DNA of 64,000 nt, taken from assembly GCA_003956705.1 (NCBI GenBank), contig QZCP01000778.1, positions 115,332-179,331 on the forward strand, written 5' to 3'. Each line of letters starts with the position of its first letter. Positions within the stretch are counted from its first letter, which is position 1. The DNA is from Brevipalpus yothersi (Eukaryota > Arthropoda > Arachnida > Trombidiformes > Tenuipalpidae). The translations under genes were made by a program, and so were the position numbers. The notes under the pieces were generated by a model. That model saw only the letters and a program-made list of their open reading frames with translations. It was not told the origin of the DNA and made no database searches. Positions 1-10,048 of this stretch are shown in pieces.

Positions 1-532
1 CAAGAAATCGGAGCATGCTCCAAGATCATTTCCGATTTGCGGTTTTTTCTCCTGCAAAAACTGATTCCAAGAGGTCAGAACTTCATTTATAGATGGGAAA
101 AGGTTCAGAAAAATCATATATGGGAGTTTAAAATTCGTTCTTCGAATGAAACTCAGGCAGTTCTGAAGGATAGATCAAATTCTCGAAAATTCGAGCTTCA
201 CCCCCTTTCCCCCCGCTAGAATGGTCAAAAATTTTTCGATTCCAAATTTTTCACTATTCAATGCTAGATGGATATTTTCTGATGATTATGTATCATTTTG
301 ATTGCTCTTGGCCTCCTCCATCATCCAGAATCTTAATTACATTTATCCCTTGTCATAGCCTTCAAAAATCGTAGAAGCTACCCTATTTTCTCAATCCAAA
401 AATTTTTTCGAATCCTCGATAGAATAATAGTATAGGCTTTGGACTGAAATCTCAGATTGATGAACAATCTAAAACCGAAGACCGGATGAATTTTCATTCG
501 CTCTCTGAAAAATGATTAACCATCAAAAGTGT
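1..532. other. 5' edge of window, no gene recognised
   Basis: This AT-rich stretch has no convincing open reading frame. The truncated protease to its right, on the minus strand, would need another exon here to supply its missing C-terminal half. I looked for a GDSGG-type serine loop on the minus strand and did not find one. Confidence 0.5.
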
Positions 533-1129
533 TCAGTTTGGTTTTTTTATAACCTGTAGATAGCCAACTGTATGATTTTTATTGAATTTATCATAACCAG
601 TGGCTATGAGAGTAAAATTTTTATATTGACGTCGAGGAAGACTAACGCGTTGGGCATCAAAACAGGTACGTCGATTCTCCAATTCGTCGAATACCATACG
701 GCACTTTACTACTAGAACCGCAAAATCGAATGATTTATTTGTGGGATTGTAATCCGGATGAACTATTATTCCTAGGACAGCATGGAAAGGTAGTCTTTCT
801 TTGTAAGAAACTTGACTGGCTCCTATTATTACTCTCAAATCTCTCTTATGGAATTCTGAGCCAGTGTCATCGTGGACGCATCCAGCCGAAGTTAGCACGT
901 AATGGTTATCAATAATACTGCCAGAGCAGTGTGATACATAGAGCCCATTTCGATGGTTTCTTTTCACAATTAGCACCTGATATGGTGCTTCAGTGATGTT
1001 GATTGCTCCCTGAGTATCGTCTATGCTTTCTAGTGTCGGTGGACAGGAATACCAACAGATGAAGTTGGAAATATTCGCCTCAGAGCTGATAACCAAGAAA
1101 GCAATTATCATTGGGATTATGGCAACCAT
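533..1129 (-). pseudogene. Truncated trypsin-fold serine protease homologue, catalytically dead
   Basis: The minus-strand frame encodes 198 residues. It starts at an ATG followed by a hydrophobic signal peptide (residues 1-18), and then a chymotrypsin-fold N-terminal half. The block HCSGSIIDNHYVLTSAGCV aligns with the usual GGSLI..LTAAHC segment, but the catalytic His is replaced by Gly (SAGC for AAHC). The DFAVL block would carry the catalytic Asp. The frame stops before any GDSGGP serine loop, so about half of the domain is missing. A CAG/GTTATA sequence just before the stop could be a splice donor, but no matching downstream exon is visible within the window. It is either a dead pseudoprotease with an exon beyond the left edge or a pseudogene. 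The fold assignment is fairly secure; its status as a working gene is not. Confidence 0.55.
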
Positions 1130-1462
1130 CTTGATAATCTAGAGAAGAGGATGTAATGTTTATAGGAATACAGAAAAGGCAGAATTGACGCTTCTTCAAA
1201 TATCGATATCAAAAATTATTTTGAAATTGTTGATCAGTTGACTGAGAATTGAAATGTGAAATGTGCTTGTTAAATACTAAGATAGAGGGCTAAAGAAGAG
1301 GAGAAGACTACCTCATGAAACACCCATGCAAGGGAAATGTAGAAACACTGATTTGACTATCAAGTGCTATTAGTAGCTGTGAATTCTTTGCAATATAGAT
1401 ACAAATATACGAACGAGAAAGAAAAGAAAGAGAACTATAGAATAAGCTAAAGAAATCCTCAC

Positions 1463-1835
1463 CTTGTTCCCGTGATTACAGTAGATTGATACGATATATT
1501 TGATTGCTCTCTAGAAACCTTTTCAGATGTTCTGAGATGCAGTAGGATATGCTTCGTTTCTGACTTTTTGATGGTGATTCTGATGAGGGAATGAGAGAGA
1601 GAGAGGAAATTATGGATCAGTACTTTCAGGATGAAAAGTAAAAGTTGTGCCATGAATACCAGATTCTTTCCCTGAGTTTGTCATAAATTCGAAGATAGGG
1701 ACAGAGTGAGGTCCCAATAGTGTGGTATTCCAACGGCAGATTAGTGAATGAAGGTGAACAAAGAGATAGAGTCAACACCTGACCAATGAAGTGGAGTATC
1801 AATCCAAAATATTTTTAATGATGAGATAGGAAGAT
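1463..1835 (-). repeat. Dispersed repeat, copy 1 (shorter)
   Basis: This stretch matches 34728-35325 in the same orientation with clear similarity in two blocks. The first block (about 1463-1695) includes a shared segment around TTGATTGCTCTCT and a shared GATTCTGATGAGG. The second block (about 1706-1835) includes GAGTGAGG and CAGATTAGTGAA-like matches. Copy 1 lacks about 220 bp present between the blocks in the other copy. On the minus strand both copies end at a good splice-donor-like sequence (AAG/GTGAGG here, CAG/GTAAGC there), which suggests that the repeat derives from a transcribed exon. Family unknown. Confidence 0.7.
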
Positions 1836-2131
1836 GAGAGAGAACAAAGTCATGGGCTCCCATGAGGTCAAAAATGAATTTTTTTAAAATTTGAATGCAT
1901 TCTGTATCAACTTATCTACTACTTATCATTGAAAGACTTGAGAAATCAAAAATAACAGCTATAATTGGCTATTAACTATGCAGGGAAATTTATCTAACAC
2001 TGAACAATAAATTTGGCAAGGCTGCTCAACTAAACTATGGCTGCTAAGAATAGAACAATATTTTTATACTTTAGTAATATCCCCCTAGACCATCCATTTA
2101 CAAAGCGTACTTGTGTTCGCTTCATAGAAGA

Positions 2132-2239
2132 CTAATATTTTTTGGTTCTAACATCTTTGTAAAGACCAACAATCATATCTCGAACCATAGGCTTCTCCTC
2201 CTTTGTATTATAATGATCGAGTAATGAAAAGAAATATTG
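2132..2239 (-). pseudogene. Possible terminal exon, unknown protein (related to 3803-3925)
   Basis: The minus strand holds 35 open codons plus a stop, directly preceded by an acceptor-like ATAG. The peptide begins QYFFSLLDHYN and ends DVRTKKY. The similar block at 3803-3925 gives LSLLDH and NVRTKK in matching positions but is broken by two stops, so the reading frame was probably once selected as protein. No upstream exon or family is recognised. Confidence 0.3.
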
Positions 2240-3802
2240 CTATGATAGATAAGAAAATGGAAGCTCGGAGAAAAGTCTAGTTGGTAACATGGGGCACAAT
2301 AGCATAAGCAATAGTAATACACTAACACAAATAGGCACATGCCTTGATTTCTTAGCGTTTGGAAAAATCGATTGTGAAATTCGTTGCTTTGGAAAAAATA
2401 AGTGAAAATAAACTACTAATAAACTACTACTGTACTTACGATCAAATTTGAATTTGAGAGGCACCTACGATTATTCTTCAATGCTGATTAGAACCGTATC
2501 TCTAGTTCACAAAATTGATGTGCCGTTGGATGTGGTTTGGTTGGTAAGATAAGTAACAATAACTCCTCTTTGATGCCAATGAAACGAATTCACACTCGAT
2601 TCTGTGGATTTGTTTGGCCTCTAGATTTGATTCAGAAAAGTATTCACAATTGCACTCGAATGCTAACGGAAACGATATTGACACTTGACTTTGTGAAAAA
2701 GACTAATCATTGGATATGATTCTGCTGGTTAAAGTATCAAATTTTCAAAACAATTCGGGAGCAAACTGACCAACTGACTTGTGAGTACAGAAAAAGATGT
2801 TGGATAGAAGTCTTCCAAGTAACTAGTATCAAAAGTTTTGTTTCATTGTATTATATATAAAACAGAAGAATGATGATGATTTCGGGAGCAAAACAGGAGA
2901 GTTGACGGACTACTTGGAATTTAATGGACACCATGACACATATTCTGAATATATTTTGTATTTCGCATTTCAGAATAAAACAAGATAGAATGAGAATAAG
3001 GAGAGGAGATGAGAAAAGAAAGGGATTTATTGATAGAGAGGTGAAGAAAATCCATAAAAATCTGAGCAAAATTTTGATATATCCATAAATGAGCGGATTG
3101 CAGGAGGCTGAGAAAGCAAATATCATTCTGATTCTTTCAATCCTTCAATACATCAAATGAGCTTTGATCTGCTGTGAAGATCAATATTAATATTCGAATC
3201 GATTCAATATGACTCAATATGATCAGGATGTGAAATTTTATTGTCCTCATAAGATATTAGGGTGATGGAAAGATTAACTTGACTTCTCTTGTGTATTTTT
3301 ATGATCTTAGTCTCAATTGAGCACACTGAAGTGTAATCTTAAGCGTGGATGGAAAAAGAGTGAGTCAATCAAAATTTTCAATGATGCAATGTAATAACGC
3401 AAAAACTAAACTTTAGAGAGATGAAAATTTACGATCAAGAAAGAATATTTTTTCCAATATTTGTCAGAAACCTTCCAACAGAAATAAGTTCTGTTCTAAG
3501 AGGACCTTATTTAGGCCATAAGCTAAAATCAAATGCAAATTGAATCCATTTTTAGCTATGGCTCCTCAAATCAAGACGAACAAAATCACAAGTAATTTTC
3601 GTCCAAATATCTGTTGAGTAAATTGCTGATAAAGAAAAAGATGTATATCTAGCGAGCGAAGGAAGAAATATAAAACAATATTGAGCATACAGATTAGGAG
3701 GGATGCGTTTCGTCAATAGAACTGCTTGTAAGGTTTTATGGACGCTTGGTTTCAACAATCAGCTCAAAATGCAATAGTATTTGCTCGATATAGGACTAAA
3801 GA

Positions 3803-3925
3803 CTAAGGTTTTTTGGTTCTAACATTCTCCAGCACAACGAAACTCACCAAGACTCAGAGAGAAATTATATCTCAAGCCATGGAATTTTTTTCATCGTTAT
3901 GATCAAGGAGTGAAAGTTGATATCG
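3803..3925 (-). pseudogene. Broken copy of the 2132-2239 exon
   Basis: This block aligns with 2132-2239 at both ends: plus-strand TTTTTTGGTTCTAACAT on the left and an ATATCTC.A.CCAT block on the right. It carries an insertion of roughly 25 bp. In the aligned minus-strand frame it reads LSLLDH, then meets stops, and ends NVRTKKP. It looks like a decayed duplicate, and the adjacent GA tract begins about 30 bp further on. Confidence 0.35.
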
Positions 3926-3949
3926 TTTATCAAATGAGAAATAAGAGTT

Positions 3950-4107
<158 letters not shown>

Positions 4108-4208
4108 GTGGCTCAGAAGATTTCTTGACTTTGTTACGTGTACTAAAGTTTCCCTAGAATTTCGATTGAAATATATCGGCGCCACACAAAATAGAGCGAG
4201 TAGAGAGA

Positions 4209-4660
4209 TGAATATTAGCACTATGAATTCTGTGTCCATAGCCTTCACAATTCTACTGCTTGCTCTTGGTGAAGGTGAGATTTGTGATTCAAGCAATAAT
4301 CATGATAATGTATCAAATGATTATCAACTTGATGCTAGGTTTTCCTCTGTTTTTGGCTAAAAGGAATGCCCGTTTGAAACGTGATAATTGTTGGCCTGTT
4401 GGGTTAGCCGATGTAAAAGGCCGACCATATCCATCTAAGCACGAATAGTGGGAGTGTGAAAGCAATGCAACTGAAGCATCACATTTTTCACATTGGAAAA
4501 CAGCCAAGCCGAAACCAAAATGTTGGAATTCTGGTACCTTTACTATATGTGATGGCAACTTTACTAGTGGATACATTGGGCCTATCAATTCCAATATCCA
4601 GTCACCAAATCAACCTTTTTGGAACACTCTAAGATATTTTTTCTTACTCTAGTGTACAAG
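4209..4660 (+). pseudogene. Remnant of a small secreted Cys-rich protein (chitin-binding-like)
   Basis: An ATG at 4209 opens a hydrophobic signal-peptide-like sequence (MNSVSIAFTILLLALG from 4224) that runs into a GAAG/GTGAGA donor near 4275. From about 4372 a second frame reads with coding character and regular Cys and Trp spacing: DNCWPVGLADVKGRPYPS, then a TAG stop, then WECESN and KCWNSGTFTICDG. The PYPS..WEC pattern recalls a peritrophin-A chitin-binding domain, with the TAG sitting where Tyr is usual. The exon phases that I can find do not join cleanly. I read it as a pseudogene remnant; the family link is weak. Confidence 0.3.
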
Positions 4661-5592
4661 ACCTTTTTTCCATGCTCAACAACTGAAGATCTGACAACTT
4701 TCCATCTTCATCTTTTCAAGGTAATCGATTACAATGGGATAACATATATACAGTTTTATCTTCTGAAAATTCATGATATTTTGGTTGAGAGAGATGGAAG
4801 AAGAAAAGCAAAGTTTGATCGATGCTTCACTTCTTTGATTACACGAGTGCAAAAAGCCTCTCATCGACTTTAATTGCCATTGAATTTTGGAAATTCTAAT
4901 TTCCTTCACCTTGATCAGAAATTTGACCAAATTTCCCTCGAGGTTTTTCAATTTATGTTGAATAGAGGATCTCCAGGAACCATAAACTTTCTCCAAGCAT
5001 ATTTTGAAGCTTAACGATCACTTTAGCGAGAAAGTTTTGAAGTTCAAATCACTCTCATAATGTTATTCGATTAGTTACGTAAACAATTCTCCTCATCTCA
5101 TTCTAATTACACTTTCACAGCAATAATGAACTGAGTACTCTCACTTTTTTCTAATGATATTTACTGAACAATTCAACCTCAACAATTGGTTGGAAACCTT
5201 GATGCATTTTTCGGCTGAACAAATTGACAAATTTTTTTCATCGCCAATAAATGGAAAAAAAGTTTCCTGTTCACCCAAACTTCACCTCCCAACTTATGAA
5301 TGTGATCTCATTGAATCACCAATATCACCAATATTAACATAAAATCAATTTCAAATTATCATTATGAATTTCCGATCTTCACCTTCAATCTTGAAAATAT
5401 GATACACTTTTCGTTTCAATTCTCACTCAATGATCTTTGTTCGGTTCAATTCACCTCAGTGTCATCAATGATTGTGAATGGGTCAAAAATTTATTCCAAG
5501 CCAGTCTTGATGAACCCGAAAATCATGAAAAATGCTCAACTCTGAGATGGAAAATAGAATTGCTTTACAGTTAAATTTTATTTCCACAAAAG

Positions 5593-7182
5593 ATGATGAC
5601 AAAAATTCGCAATCCTTCCATCTTTTTTTGCATAATTCTATTGCCTTATCATGCCCATTGGAAGTATCATAATATCAATAATAATCAGCTTATCATTAAA
5701 CTCAAATGTATTCTGGTCATTCTGATAATCTCTAGGTTCATCAATCTATGTACCAGCCAGTGTCCAACTCTTCGACCTCCACCATATGGCTACATAATTC
5801 GTCCTTGTGGTTCATCGGCGGGTGATAATTGTAATATTGATTGTGATATTGGTTTCGATATTATCGGACCATCTTATCGATTGTGTCGTCGTAATGGTTC
5901 ATGGTCTGGTACCGATACTCAGTGTGTGAAACCTTCCATTCAATGTCCACTGATTCGTGCATCTCAATCTAATGTTCTGGTGAGAGGCTGTCAAAATATT
6001 GCTGGTGGCTTCTGTGAATTCGGATGTCACCACGGCTGGACCATGGAAGGTCCTCGAAGGATATACTGTCGTGTGGATGGACGATGGTCATCAGAGCCAC
6101 CGATATGTCGAACGGAGGCATGTCCATCACCACCTCCAGCACCAGAAAATGGAGCTTTTACCAGCGAATGTTCCCATCAGATTGGCTCATATTGTTCTTA
6201 TCGATGTTCACCTGGATACACACTGATTGGTAATCCAACGATCCATTGTACATCCAGTGGACAGTGGTCATCGCCTTTGTCCCCAGTTTGTCAGCGTTTA
6301 GCTCGATCAGCTTCATGTCCACCCCTATTTCCACCCGATAATGGATCCATATCGGGTAAATGTGGCCCAGTTGCTGTGACAGATGAAGAGTGTAAATTTT
6401 CATGTGATTCTGGATATAAAATTAGTGGTGAGGAAACTCTTAAGTGTCAAAGTGATGGAAAGTGGTCAGCTTCGATTCCAACATGTAGCCAAAATCAGTG
6501 TCCAGCAATTAATCCTCCAATCGGGACAATAACTGCAGGCCAATGTAATCCTGGCTTACCAACGAATTCTTGTCTCATTTACTGTGCAAGTGGTTCATCT
6601 GTGATTTCCGGTGCAACAACAATGACTTGTGGTGAAGATGGCAATTGGACTGGTTCAATTCCATCATGTGCACCAAGTTTAGGGCATCAGATAATAGTTA
6701 ATCATTGTCCATCATTGGTAGCTCCAGTCAATGGTTTGGCCACTGGCCACTGTAGTCCTGGTCTGACTAATCGTTTTTGTAGTTTTGCGTGTGCTTCCGG
6801 TTACACTTTGATTGGCTCTCGAACCATTCAGTGTCTAACGAATGGACAATGGTCAGCTTCCGTTCCCATATGTAGCCGATTGACAAGTTCTTCTCCCTCC
6901 TCATCTTTGGCCACCTCAGCATCTTCTTCTTTCGCTTGTCCCGAATTAAATGTCCCAGTTGGTGGCTTCTATAAATCAAATTTACACTGTCCAAGGTGTC
7001 CTAACCTGTGTCCAGGCACCCCTAATCAAGCATGTTCACTATTTTGCGGTCGAGGCTATCAGCTATCAGGACGTGCTCAGACAAGCATTTGCAATCCTAA
7101 CACTTTACGATGGGATCCAGAGCCAGCAACATGTGTTGGTGAAAATTTGTTCATGCCATTTCGAGCTAGTATCAATAGTTGA
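5593..7182 (+). CDS. Seven-domain Sushi/CCP secreted protein
   Basis: A single-exon gene of 529 residues. A hydrophobic stretch (residues about 32-50) before LCTSQC looks like an internal signal peptide or anchor, so the true start may be later than the first ATG. Seven complement-control (Sushi) domains follow, at about 57-111, 118-172, 177-233, 242-298, 303-359, 372-427 and 449-514. They are marked by CP..PP..G starts, C..GY/GF turns and W....P.C ends. Each module has six cysteines or close to it rather than the canonical four, implying a third disulfide as in selectin-type CCPs. A Ser-rich linker precedes the last domain, and there is no C-terminal membrane anchor. Sushi proteins usually mediate extracellular binding or adhesion; the ligand here is unknown. 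An AATAAA lies about 230 bp downstream. Confidence 0.85.
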   Translation: MMTKIRNPSIFFCIILLPYHAHWKYHNINNNQLIIKLKCILVILIISRFINLCTSQCPTLRPPPYGYIIRPCGSSAGDNCNIDCDIGFDIIGPSYRLCRRNGSWSGTDTQCVKPSIQCPLIRASQSNVLVRGCQNIAGGFCEFGCHHGWTMEGPRRIYCRVDGRWSSEPPICRTEACPSPPPAPENGAFTSECSHQIGSYCSYRCSPGYTLIGNPTIHCTSSGQWSSPLSPVCQRLARSASCPPLFPPDNGSISGKCGPVAVTDEECKFSCDSGYKISGEETLKCQSDGKWSASIPTCSQNQCPAINPPIGTITAGQCNPGLPTNSCLIYCASGSSVISGATTMTCGEDGNWTGSIPSCAPSLGHQIIVNHCPSLVAPVNGLATGHCSPGLTNRFCSFACASGYTLIGSRTIQCLTNGQWSASVPICSRLTSSSPSSSLATSASSSFACPELNVPVGGFYKSNLHCPRCPNLCPGTPNQACSLFCGRGYQLSGRAQTSICNPNTLRWDPEPATCVGENLFMPFRASINS

Positions 7183-7407
7183 AAGATAGATCATGATAGA
7201 TTTGATGATATATTTCATACATTTTGTGACATGATTAGAAGTGAATTCTTTCTTTTTTTGGGTCTTATGAAAAGGAACAGAAAGTCATTCACTAGTTACA
7301 ACCGATAATTCTCATCATGAATAATTTACTGTTAGTTTCGAGAAGTTTCATACTCATTTCATACTTACACACTTGCACTTCTTAAACTTATTTTCGATGA
7401 AATTGCC

Positions 7408-7413
7408 AATAAA
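7408..7413 (+). terminator. Poly(A) signal AATAAA of the Sushi gene
   Basis: A canonical AATAAA hexamer about 225 bp after the Sushi-gene stop codon, on the same strand and ahead of the next gene. Confidence 0.6.
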
Positions 7414-8258
7414 AATGAATTGAAAGAAGTGGAAATTTTTTGATCACTTTTTATTGTCAAAGCGCTGGTTATTTACGATTGGAAACTTCAAAACAGAAAT
7501 TAGCTTAAATAAATAACTGAGTCCATTAAAATGGATAGACATCGCTCATTCAATACCAGGTGATGGAATAGTACACTATTTACTTCCAAAAACAATCATG
7601 TTGCATGATCAATTATATTCACCTCCAAGCATTACGTTTACGAATTTTTCTTCAACAAAATGATGGCTTGGAGGAGAGTTTTCATAAACAAATTTAACCC
7701 CTTTAAATGATATTATCACTTCACAATTTGAATGAGGAGAGGGCTCTCTGTCTTTACCTATTTTTATATCAGCGATAAAATGTTCATTTCTGTGATCACA
7801 AACTATTTTCGACAGTGGTCTGACATCCAACTACTGGTCAGATGGTCAAGCGAAAATTTGAGCCAGTCCAGTGCTGCAATTGTCCGTCACATTGTTGATC
7901 ACATTAAAAACTCAGGAGATGGAATTAAAAATAGAAAGAATAAGAATATCGATAGATAAGGCGAATCAAATTCGACTAAAACTAACGGTATTTGTCAAAG
8001 TTCTGAATTCTTTCTCCAAAAGTTCTAGTGGCGCCTCATGGCTGGAAAGTGGTAGAGAAACATATCGATTGATGTATTGTGCAAGCTTGGGTTACGTTTA
8101 TCATTGGTTTTTTGAGATATATAATTGATTCTTGGCATCAGTGTCGGTTATTTTATCATCACAAATCGGGGGAAAGGAACAGTGTGCGGGGATAGAGCGG
8201 AAAAGGAAAAATTGAAACAATATTCGGTACCTTTTGGGGGAAACCAAAATAGTACATT
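7414..8258. other. Intergenic, no gene recognised
   Basis: Only short frames without family resemblance are present. The last 60 bp are GA-rich and probably form the 5' flank of the small gene that starts at 8259. Confidence 0.5.
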
Positions 8259-8736
8259 ATGGTCTCTGTGGTAATACTTCTCAGTGGACGAAGCTGGACC
8301 AGTGTACAGAGTGAAGATTTGGATGATCATCTGATTAACGATTCTTCACTCAATGGGCCAGTATATGTTGCTTTGGACAATCTTCCCATGACTTCGGAAG
8401 ATTTTCAAATGTTCTCATACATAAATGCCCGTCAAGTGAACGAAAAACTTTGGACTTCCAAGGAAACGCCTGCCTCATTGATAGCCAAATTGTATCGATA
8501 TCGATTTCGTTTGATCACTTGTGCTGGATCTGCATGCGGATTTTCAGGTAAAAAATTGGTGGGAAAAGAGTTTTGTTTTTAAAATTCGGACTTTTGAATA
8601 ATTGATTGAATTTCGAATTATTCCAGGTAAAGCTAGATACTCTGCCGATGTTGCGGTATCAGATTATCGATGGACATGGACACTGGTAAGAGAAACAGGA
8701 GCTGATAGACCTGAACTACCTCCGCCCTACAAATGA
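8259..8736 (+). CDS. Two-exon orphan protein, 132 aa, C-terminal PPPY
   Basis: Exon 1 is 8259-8547 and exon 2 is 8627-8736. The 79-bp intron is bounded by TCAG/GTAAAA and TTCCAG/GT, and the phase-1 junction keeps the frame open. The upstream in-frame TAG at 8250 makes the ATG at 8259 the first available start. The protein has a short hydrophobic N-terminus (VSVVILLSG), an acidic middle and two cysteines around CAGSAC. It has a Trp-rich patch (YRWTWTL) and ends in PELPPPYK. The terminal PPPY is a classic WW-domain ligand motif, though one motif in an otherwise unknown protein may be chance. I do not recognise a family. The intact frame across a well-formed intron is the main support. Confidence 0.55.
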
Positions 8737-9183
8737 TCTTGGTTACATGACATGATAGTTGAAGTGATCCATGGATTTTACTTGACTTCCTTTATTTCAA
8801 GTTCGATTATCCATCAGGATGGAGAGTGATCGTTTGGTTGATATTATTTTCATGGGACTGATGGAAATTATAATCTTTCCTAATTTGTTCTAAGGCTCAC
8901 TTGAAGATCAACCGATGCGAATGTCGATTCTCGTTCTAAGGGAAACTTTGAATCATTAAAATGCATCGAGAGCGTTAATTTGTTTACTATTAAGACCATA
9001 TTTCTTTCAGTTTTCTTATCGAGATCCAGTGATTCAATCCAGATAGTTCATTGCAAGATTTTGAAGAAAATGAAACATCTTATATTGTGGCCTGGGGAGT
9101 GGTCTGAATAGAACCAATCTAGAATTTCTTGAAAGTCGATAAAATGTCATCATTTGAGAACTCATACTCTCGAAATCTACACA

Positions 9184-9184
<1 letters not shown>

Positions 9185-9250
<66 letters not shown>

Positions 9251-9576
9251 NNNNNNNNNNNNNNNNNNNNNNNNNNNNNNNNNNNNNNNNNNNNNNNNNN
9301 NNNNNNNNNNNNNNNNNNNNNNNNNNNNNNNNNNNNNNNNNNNNNNNNNNNNNNNNNNNNNNNNNNNNNNNNNNNNNNNNNNNNNNNNNNNNNNNNNNNN
9401 NNNNNNNNNNNNNNNNNNNNNNNNNNNNNNNNNNNNNNNNNNNNNNNNNNNNNNNNNNNNNNNNNNNNNNNNNNNNNNNNNNNNNNNNNNNNNNNNNNNN
9501 NNNNNNNNNNNNNNNNNNNNNNNNNNNNNNNNNNNNNNNNNNNNNNNNNNNNNNNNNNNNNNNNNNNNNNNNNNNN

Positions 9577-9624
<48 letters not shown>
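9185..9624. repeat. (GA)n microsatellite interrupted by an assembly gap
   Basis: GA repeats flank a run of 326 Ns (9251-9576). The tract is at least 114 bp of visible GA and its true length is unknown. The gap probably marks an unresolved longer repeat. Confidence 0.97.
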
Positions 9625-9627
<3 letters not shown>

Positions 9628-9894
9628 AATTAAGTCTAATCAATTGTCATAAGAGCACTATTTACCGGTAGCTTATGGCAAATTCTCACTCAAATTGATG
9701 TTAGAGAATTCAGAGAGGACATTCGAAGAGAAATCAATGCATCGAATGAGCTGGCATCATTTAAGCCGTCTAAAGATTTTGAAGGTTTCTTTGACTAATG
9801 AAGAGAAGGGTTGAGTAATTTTCCAAAAACGATATCGACTCGAGAATGTAGACTCTTCAACCAGAAATTGTGAGGGCGTGAATTGAAACAATCG

Positions 9895-9916
9895 CTTATC
9901 TTATCTGAATGATAAA
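9895..9916. promoter_or_regulatory. GATA-type motif cluster upstream of carboxypeptidase 1
   Basis: Two overlapping CTTATC motifs (reverse GATAAG) at 9895-9905 and a GATAAA at 9911 lie about 135-155 bp before the ATG. Comparable TGATAAA motifs occur upstream of the other two carboxypeptidase genes. GATA factors commonly drive arthropod gut enzymes; binding here is inferred. Confidence 0.35.
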
Positions 9917-10048
9917 ATTGATTAGCGGAAGCTGGAGATGAGACTCCTCTCGTAGACACAAAGAAAAGAAGAGAGAATCAATCACTTCATTGTTTTTGTC
10001 ATCAAGTTTGGAAAGTTTTTGGAGTTAGTGAAGACTAGTGAATCATCA

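Larger units (their letters stand above)
8737..10048. other. Intergenic with GA tract and assembly gap
   Basis: No gene is seen. The stretch holds the GA tract with its N gap and then the 5' flank of the first carboxypeptidase gene. Confidence 0.6.

Noticed and set aside
9119..9671. Frames of 157-180 residues across the N gap
   Set aside because: They consist of GA-repeat translation and undetermined bases.
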